This document shows, in pieces, positions 5,267 through 8,908 of a stretch of 8,908 bases of DNA (positions within the stretch are counted from its first letter, which is position 1; each line of letters opens with the position of its first letter). The notes below the pieces were generated by a model. It saw only the letters and a list, made by a program, of their open reading frames with translations, was not told where the DNA came from and searched no databases. The DNA is taken from NCBI GenBank assembly GCA_028291445.1, contig JAQGIA010000445.1:1-8908 (forward strand), read 5' to 3'. The stretch is from Belnapia sp. GTDB lineage: Bacteria > Pseudomonadota > Alphaproteobacteria > Acetobacterales > Acetobacteraceae. The position numbers and the translations under genes are program-made.

Positions 5267-5369
5267 CGTCGCGGAAGACCGCGCCATGCCGACGTCGCGG
5301 AAGACCGCGCACCCTGACATCGCGGAGGACCGCGCCATGCCGAATCTGCGGAGGACGACGCCATGCTGA
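5264..5369 (+). repeat. Four tandem ~26-nt units resembling repeated translation-initiation regions
   Basis: Units begin at 5265, 5291, 5316 and 5342 (spacing 26, 25, 26). Units 1 and 2 share their first 20 bases, and unit 3 differs from unit 1 at two positions. Each carries a purine-rich Shine-Dalgarno core (GGAAGA or GGAGGA); units 1, 3 and 4 also carry an ATG 7-8 nt downstream (5286, 5337, 5363), while unit 2 has lost it. Only the last ATG starts the glutathione S-transferase. In units 1-3 the core sits in the 4-nt loop (AAGA/AAGA/AGGA) of a perfect CGCGG/CCGCG stem (5270-5283, 5296-5309, 5321-5334). In unit 4 this stem is broken, leaving the real start open. Confidence 0.9.
5286..5369 (+). 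CDS. Possible leader peptide overlapping the downstream start codon (27 aa)
   Basis: An ORF opens at the ATG of repeat unit 1 (GGAAG 8 nt upstream), passes in frame through the ATG of unit 3 at 5337 (GGAGGA 7 nt upstream; 10 codons if started there), and ends with TGA at 5367-5369, overlapping the glutathione S-transferase ATG as ATGCTGA. The peptide (MPTSRKTAHPDIAEDRAMPN...) has no recognisable function. Its position fits a translationally coupled leader, but the ORF may be only a by-product of the repeat. Confidence 0.3.
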   Translation: MPTSRKTAHPDIAEDRAMPNLRRTTPC

Positions 5370-5983
5370 CCCTGCATACCGCCACCGGCACCTGCGCCCT
5401 GGCCAGCCATATCGCGCTGGAGGAAGCCGGCGCCGAATATCGCATCGCCCGGCTGGCCTTCGCCGTCAACGAGCAGCGCAGCCCGGCCTATCTGGCGGTC
5501 AATCCCAAGGGGCGGGTACCGACGCTCGAGACCGAGCGCGGCCCGCTGACCGAGACGCCGGCGATCCTCGCCTATATCGCCCAGCGCTTTCCCGCCGCCG
5601 GGCTGGCGCCGCTGGCGGATCCCTTCGCCTTCGCCGAGGTGCAGGCCTTCAACAGCTATCTCTGCTCCACCGTGCATGTGGCGCATGCCCACCGGATGCG
5701 CGGCCATCGCTGGACCGCGGATCCGGTGGTGATGGAAGGGCTGAAGCGCGGCGTGCCGAAGTCGATGGGCGAGGCCTTCGCGCTGATCGAGCAGGGGATG
5801 CTGCGGGGCCCCTGGGTGATGGGCGAGGCCTATAGCATCTGCGATCCCTACCTGTTCACCCTGGCGCGCTGGCTGGAAGGCGACGGGGTCGAGCTGACGC
5901 TGCTGCCGCGCGTGCTGGAGCACCGCCAACGGATGGCGGAGCGCCCGGCGGTGCGGCGGGTGCTGGCGGCCGAAGCCGGCTGA
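5363..5983 (+). CDS. Beta-class-like glutathione S-transferase
   Basis: The 206-aa protein resembles bacterial beta-class enzymes such as E. coli GstA. The N-terminal GTCALASHIALEEAG (9-23) has Cys11 at the place of the beta-class catalytic cysteine (GACSLASHI in GstA). Next come AVNPKGRVPTL (45-55) with cis-Pro53, and LTETPAI (62-68) for glutathione gamma-glutamyl binding. In the helical domain CDPYLFTLARW (160-170) holds the conserved capping Asp161, and MAERPAVRRVL is close to the GstA C-terminus. It should act in the cytoplasm, conjugating or reducing with glutathione; the substrate is not predictable. The ATG at 5363 follows GGAGGA with 7-nt spacing, in the last of four repeated initiation-like units. 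It lies 96 nt after the TctC-type gene on the same strand and is probably co-transcribed with it, hinting at uptake plus modification of an organic compound, which is inference only. Confidence 0.93.
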   Translation: MLTLHTATGTCALASHIALEEAGAEYRIARLAFAVNEQRSPAYLAVNPKGRVPTLETERGPLTETPAILAYIAQRFPAAGLAPLADPFAFAEVQAFNSYLCSTVHVAHAHRMRGHRWTADPVVMEGLKRGVPKSMGEAFALIEQGMLRGPWVMGEAYSICDPYLFTLARWLEGDGVELTLLPRVLEHRQRMAERPAVRRVLAAEAG

Positions 5984-6019
5984 GGCCGCGCCTGCCACGG
6001 GCGGACATGCCAGTGGCGC

Positions 6020-6053
6020 CAAAGCAAGTCCCGATCGGCATCGGCTTGCATTG
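6020..6053. terminator. Hairpin between the glutathione S-transferase and the Liv-type binding protein
   Basis: GCAAG (6024-6028) pairs with CTTGC (6045-6049), and CCGAT (6031-6035) with ATCGG (6040-6044) around a CGGC loop, with a 2-nt bulge on the left. After one A/A mismatch CAA pairs with TTG (6020-6022/6051-6053). It lies about 40 nt after the transferase stop and 60 nt before the next start. No U-tract follows, so it is a Rho-type or leader structure at best. Confidence 0.35.
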
Positions 6054-6113
6054 ATGGGCTCGCCTTCCTCCCGCCGGTCACCTAGGCTGGCCGAAAACAA
6101 CAGGGAGGATGCG

Positions 6114-7310
6114 ATGATCGCCATCAATCGCCGGCAATTCATGCAGGCTTCGGTCGTGGCCGCGGGTGGCCTGGCGGCCCCGGCCTTGAGCTCCCCGGCC
6201 CTGGCGCAATCCGGGCCCATCAAGATCGGCTGGCTGCCGGCGCTGACCGGCGCCTCCTCCTCGACCGGCATCGGGATCGGTCGCGGCATCGCCTTCGGCG
6301 TCGCCGAGCTCAATGCCGCGGGCGGCGTCAACGGCCGGCGGGTCGAGCTGATCATTCGCGATACGCAAAGCGACCCGACCAAGGCGGTCAACGCCGCCTC
6401 CGAGCTGACCCGCAGCGAGAAGGTCAACGTGCTCTACGGCCCGGGCAATTCCGGGGAGGCGCTGGCCTGCACCGCGGTCATCGCCCGGTCGCGCACGCCG
6501 CAGCTCAACCCCTGCTTCGTCGACGAGCTGATGGATGCGGAGAAATACCCGCTGGCCTTCCGCGCCGCGCCGTCGAACCAGCAGGTCGGCGCCGCGGCCA
6601 ATCGCTACGTGCTGGAGATGCTGAAGATCAAGGACGTCGCCGTCGTCAGCGACACCACCGGCTACGGGACATCCTCGGTCAAGGCCTTCGTACCGATGCT
6701 GGTGGCCGCCGGCGGCAATGTCGTCTACCAGGGCGCCATCGATGCCAACCAGCCCGACCTGCTGCCCGACATGATGCGGATGCGCAGCGCCGGGGCCAAG
6801 GCCATCATGCCCTGGAGCGTCAATCCGGGCCTGCTGTCCCGCATCCTGAACATCCGCGGCGCCCTGCGCTGGGACGTGCCGGTGGTCGGCCAGACCACGC
6901 TCGGCTCGGGCCAGACCCGGGCGCTGCTGGAACGGCCGGAATACTGGGAGAAGGTCTACCAGACCAATTTCCGCAGCTGCTGCTTCGACGAGGCCGGCGC
7001 GCTGCCCACCCGGACCGCGGATTTCGTCGGCCGCCTGAAGGCGGCGAAGGTCGAGACCGGCGATACGCTGCTCTGGTGGGTCGCCGCCGGCTACGATGCG
7101 GCGGGGCTGGTCGCCGGGGCGATCCGCAACGGCGCCGAGACCGCCGAGCAGATCGCCGCCCATTGGGGTTCGGGGAAGCCGCATCCGGGTGTCTATGGCG
7201 ACTACGTCTGGACCTCGCAGCAACACAATGGCTACCCGGACGACGACGTGGTGATGTCGCAGGCCAATTCCTTCCGCGACGGGATGTTCCGGCTCGCGCC
7301 TGGGTATTAG
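6114..7310 (+). CDS. Liv-type ABC transporter substrate-binding protein (Peripla_BP_6), Tat-exported
   Basis: The 398-aa protein is a periplasmic binding protein of the branched-chain amino acid (LivJ/AmiC-like) family. A twin-arginine signal (NRRQFMQASVVAAGG, residues 5-19, ending PALA|Q near 31) indicates folded export. The mature domain starts IKIGWLPALTG (37-45), followed by GRGIAFGVAELNAAGGVNGRRVELIIRDTQSDPTKAV (57-92), and YGPGNSGEALACTAVI (108-123), all typical of type I periplasmic folds. The ATG at 6114 is chosen because GGGAGG lies 5 nt before it and the signal peptide follows; the frame is open back to 6051 but adds nothing conserved. No livH/M/G/F genes are adjacent, so it is an orphan here, and such proteins often bind aromatic acids, amides or urea rather than amino acids. 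It has an unusual cysteine pair (RSCCFDE, around 6973-6993). Its stop overlaps that of holC through TTAG. The ligand is unknown. Confidence 0.92.
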   Translation: MIAINRRQFMQASVVAAGGLAAPALSSPALAQSGPIKIGWLPALTGASSSTGIGIGRGIAFGVAELNAAGGVNGRRVELIIRDTQSDPTKAVNAASELTRSEKVNVLYGPGNSGEALACTAVIARSRTPQLNPCFVDELMDAEKYPLAFRAAPSNQQVGAAANRYVLEMLKIKDVAVVSDTTGYGTSSVKAFVPMLVAAGGNVVYQGAIDANQPDLLPDMMRMRSAGAKAIMPWSVNPGLLSRILNIRGALRWDVPVVGQTTLGSGQTRALLERPEYWEKVYQTNFRSCCFDEAGALPTRTADFVGRLKAAKVETGDTLLWWVAAGYDAAGLVAGAIRNGAETAEQIAAHWGSGKPHPGVYGDYVWTSQQHNGYPDDDVVMSQANSFRDGMFRLAPGY

Positions 7311-7756
7311 GCCTTCTTCTCCCAGCCCCGGTCGCCCTGCTGCCAATAGGACAGCGTGTGGCCGGCCGCCTTGGCCGCGCTCCAGCGGCGGCGGGCGGCG
7401 GCGACGGCGGCCTCATCCTGGCCGTCGAACAGGTCCAGCACCCGGTCGTACTCCGCCAGCCGCGCGCTTTCGGCGCCATCCACCAGCACCAGGAAGCGGG
7501 CGCCGTTCGGGGCCGCGGCATCCTCGGCGGTCAGCCAGATTGGCTGCATGGTCGGATGGCCGCTGGCGGCGGTGCCATGCGGCAGCCAGTCGGGGTCCTG
7601 GCTGACCCAGAGCGCGGTATCGAGCGCGGCCACCCGTTCCTCGCTGCCGGCCAGCAGCAGCGCCCGGCCGCCGGTCGCCAGCACCCGGCCGAGCAGCTTC
7701 GGCAGCGCCTGTTCCAGCGGCATCCGCATCAGGTGGTAGAAGGCGATATCGGCCAT
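7307..7756 (-). CDS. holC: DNA polymerase III subunit chi
   Basis: The 149-aa protein matches HolC, the chi subunit that pairs with psi and links the clamp-loader complex of the replicase to single-stranded-DNA-binding protein. Visible hallmarks are the opening IAFYHL (4-9), LEQALPKLLGRVLATGGRALLL (14-35), LDTALW (45-50), WLPHGTAASG (57-66), QPIWLT (71-76), and the closing helix with RRRWSAAKAAGHTLSYWQQ (122-140). Length is typical for Alphaproteobacteria. It follows pepA on the same strand after 65 nt, an adjacency also known in enterobacteria, and probably shares its transcript. Shine-Dalgarno is weak (GAAAG about 9 nt before ATG). Its stop TAA overlaps the TAG of the convergent binding-protein gene, so transcription of the two is not separated by an intergenic terminator. 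Confidence 0.93.
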   Translation of the reverse strand: MADIAFYHLMRMPLEQALPKLLGRVLATGGRALLLAGSEERVAALDTALWVSQDPDWLPHGTAASGHPTMQPIWLTAEDAAAPNGARFLVLVDGAESARLAEYDRVLDLFDGQDEAAVAAARRRWSAAKAAGHTLSYWQQGDRGWEKKA

Positions 7757-7790
7757 GCGTCAGCTTTCATTCGAGCGCGCGAATTACTCC

Positions 7791-7810
7791 CTCGGACGTA
7801 GCCGCCCGAG
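7791..7810 (-). terminator. Hairpin between pepA and holC
   Basis: CTCGG (7791-7795) and CCGAG (7806-7810) pair, extended inward by two pairs and a G-U to leave a four-base loop. It begins 11 nt after the pepA stop and has no U-tract. It may be an mRNA processing or stabilising hairpin between pepA and holC. A second small inverted repeat, ATTCG/CGAAT (7769-7784), lies just before the holC start. Confidence 0.3.
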
Positions 7811-7821
7811 ATGAGTTTGCG

Positions 7822-8908
7822 CTAGGGCTCGAAATAGGTGGCGACCAGGCTGTCCAGCAGCCGTGCCCCGAAGCCCGTCGGCCCGGCCGGCCCCAGCGGA
7901 CCCGGCGCCACCCGGTCGTCGACGCCGGCGATATCGAGATGCGCCCAAGGGGCAGGACCGGCGAATTCCCGGAGGAAGGCGGCGGCATGGCAGGCATCCG
8001 GCAGCAGGCGGCCGCTGGCGCATTGCTTCAGGTCGGCGATGCCGCTGTCGAGGTCGGCACGGTGGCGCGCCCCGATCGGCATGGCCCAGAGCGGCTCGCC
8101 CACCGCCTCCCCGGCCGCCGCCACCTGGGTCAGCAGCCCGGCATCCGTGCCGAAGACCCCGGCCCGATGGGCGCCGAGCGCGGTGACGATGGCGCCGGTC
8201 AGCGTCGCCAGGTCGAGCACCGCCCGCGGCCGGAAGCGCTGGGCATAGTGCAGCGCATCGGCCAGCACCAGGCGGCCCTCCGCATCGGTATCGACCACCT
8301 CCACGCTGCGGCCGGAGCCCATGCGCAGCACGTCGCCGGGGCGATAGGCGGTCTCGCTGAAGGCGTTCTCGGCGAGCGCCAGCACCGCCACGGCCGGCAC
8401 CGGGGAATGCCGCAGGGCGAGCGCCAGCATCGCCCCGGCGCAGGCGGCGGCCCCCGCCATATCGGCTTTCATCGCCGCCATGCCGGTGGCCGGCTTGATG
8501 GAGATGCCGCCCGTGTCGAAGCAGATGCCCTTGCCGACGAAGGCGATGGGCGGCGCCGCCACGCTGCCGCGCCACCGCAGCACCGCGAGGCGGGGCGGGT
8601 TGTCGCTGCCCTGCCCCACCGCGAGCAGCCCGCCGAGGCCCTCCCGCGCCAGCCGCCTGCGGCCGAGCACGTCGACGGCGATGCCGTATTCGGCGAGGGC
8701 TTCCAACCGGGCGGCGAAGCTGCGGGTGGTCAGCGCATTGGCCGGCTCCATCGCCAGGTCGCGGGCCAGCAGGCAGCCACGCACCCCGGCCTGGGCGCGC
8801 GCCCAGGCGGGTGCCGCGGCCTCCGGATCGTCGACCACCAGGTCGATTGCCTGCGGTCCGGGCGCCGGCTGACCATGGTAGCGGGTGAAGCGCCAACCGC
8901 GCAGGCAG
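7822..8908 (-). CDS. pepA: M17 family leucyl aminopeptidase, C-terminal 361 residues (5' end outside window)
   Basis: The frame is open to the right edge, so the start is outside; the fragment opens with CLRGWRFTRY, a motif from the end of the family's N-terminal domain. The catalytic domain is complete. The two-zinc site is seen in KGICFDTGG (Lys codon 8530-8532, then Asp), MKADMAGAA, and DTDAEGRLVLADAL, which supply the lysine, three aspartates and one glutamate expected of the metal ligands. Later come DLATLTGAIVTALG and WAHLDIAG. It removes N-terminal residues from peptides in the cytoplasm, probably as a hexamer. The motif normally written NTDAEGR has Asp instead of Asn, and the usual MKxDMGGAA has Ala for one Gly; neither removes a metal ligand. 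It is followed by holC on the same strand. A GTG at 8838 is in frame but would delete conserved sequence, so it is not a start. In some genomes this protein also acts as a DNA-binding regulator; nothing here shows that. Confidence 0.93.
   Translation of the reverse strand, partial: CLRGWRFTRYHGQPAPGPQAIDLVVDDPEAAAPAWARAQAGVRGCLLARDLAMEPANALTTRSFAARLEALAEYGIAVDVLGRRRLAREGLGGLLAVGQGSDNPPRLAVLRWRGSVAAPPIAFVGKGICFDTGGISIKPATGMAAMKADMAGAAACAGAMLALALRHSPVPAVAVLALAENAFSETAYRPGDVLRMGSGRSVEVVDTDAEGRLVLADALHYAQRFRPRAVLDLATLTGAIVTALGAHRAGVFGTDAGLLTQVAAAGEAVGEPLWAMPIGARHRADLDSGIADLKQCASGRLLPDACHAAAFLREFAGPAPWAHLDIAGVDDRVAPGPLGPAGPTGFGARLLDSLVATYFEP

Noticed and set aside
5264..5369. Tandem block considered as a CRISPR array or integrase attachment site
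   Set aside because: Units are directly adjacent without spacers and contain initiation signals; no cas genes or integrase are near.
4261..5835. Plus-strand ORF of 524 codons spanning the TctC-type gene, the repeat block and much of the glutathione S-transferase gene
   Set aside because: It is out of frame with both well-recognised genes, is rich in Arg/Gly/Ala/Pro with no domain, and arises from scarcity of stop codons in GC-rich DNA.
5093..6427. Minus-strand ORF of 444 codons opposite the glutathione S-transferase region
   Set aside because: No recognisable domain, no ribosome-binding site, and it covers two genes on the other strand that are securely identified.
6078..7346. Minus-strand ORF of 422 codons antisense to the Liv-type binding protein
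   Set aside because: Composition (Gly, Arg, Asp, His rich, no motifs) is that of an antisense shadow of a high-GC gene; the plus strand has a full-length, signal-bearing family member.

Overview
The window is very GC-rich (roughly 70% by eye), with strong G/C preference at third codon positions, dense packing and many stop/start overlaps. Gene content and order point to an alphaproteobacterium, most likely Acetobacteraceae/Rhodospirillales (Roseomonas-like). The signs are a pseudouridine synthase-rsmD operon divergent from tadA, pepA next to holC, and solute-binding proteins of the Bug/TctC and Liv types without transporter genes. The genus is an inference from style and was not tested.

Left part, about 1-2850, is a translation-maintenance block. 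On the minus strand, four genes read right to left as one tight operon: a class I glutamine-amidotransferase-like hydrolase (peptidase C26), an RluB-type 23S rRNA pseudouridine synthase, the 16S rRNA methyltransferase RsmD, and the first 68 codons of a GT4-type glycosyltransferase cut by the window edge. Junctions are an ATGA overlap, a 10-base gap with the Shine-Dalgarno over the previous stop, and a GTGA overlap. Divergent from it is tadA, the tRNA A34 deaminase. rRNA and tRNA modification therefore share one 45-bp divergent intergenic region.

Middle part, about 2850-4280, holds a glutathione S-transferase on the minus strand that meets tadA tail to tail. Upstream of it is a likely 71-aa small protein with a hydrophobic stretch. 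Then come about 460 gene-free bases that are AT-richer than the rest. This gap contains a long hairpin with two competing 3' arms and a block of three 14-15-nt direct repeats.

Right-middle part, about 4280-7310, on the plus strand encodes a Bug/TctC periplasmic binding protein, a beta-class-like glutathione S-transferase, and a Tat-exported Liv-type binding protein. The first two are separated by four degenerate ~26-nt tandem units. Each unit copies the Shine-Dalgarno region of the following gene, three of the four carry an ATG, and the first three can fold into small hairpins. No permease or ATPase gene is present for either binding protein.

Right edge, about 7307-8908, on the minus strand carries holC (DNA polymerase III chi) preceded by the C-terminal three quarters of pepA (M17 leucyl aminopeptidase), a familiar adjacency.

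No phage, IS, CRISPR, tRNA or rRNA was seen, and no clearly new multi-gene system. The most unusual material is non-coding: the repeated translation-initiation units before the second glutathione S-transferase, the repeats and switch-like hairpin before the TctC-type gene, and two convergent gene pairs that overlap through the same TTAG tetranucleotide.
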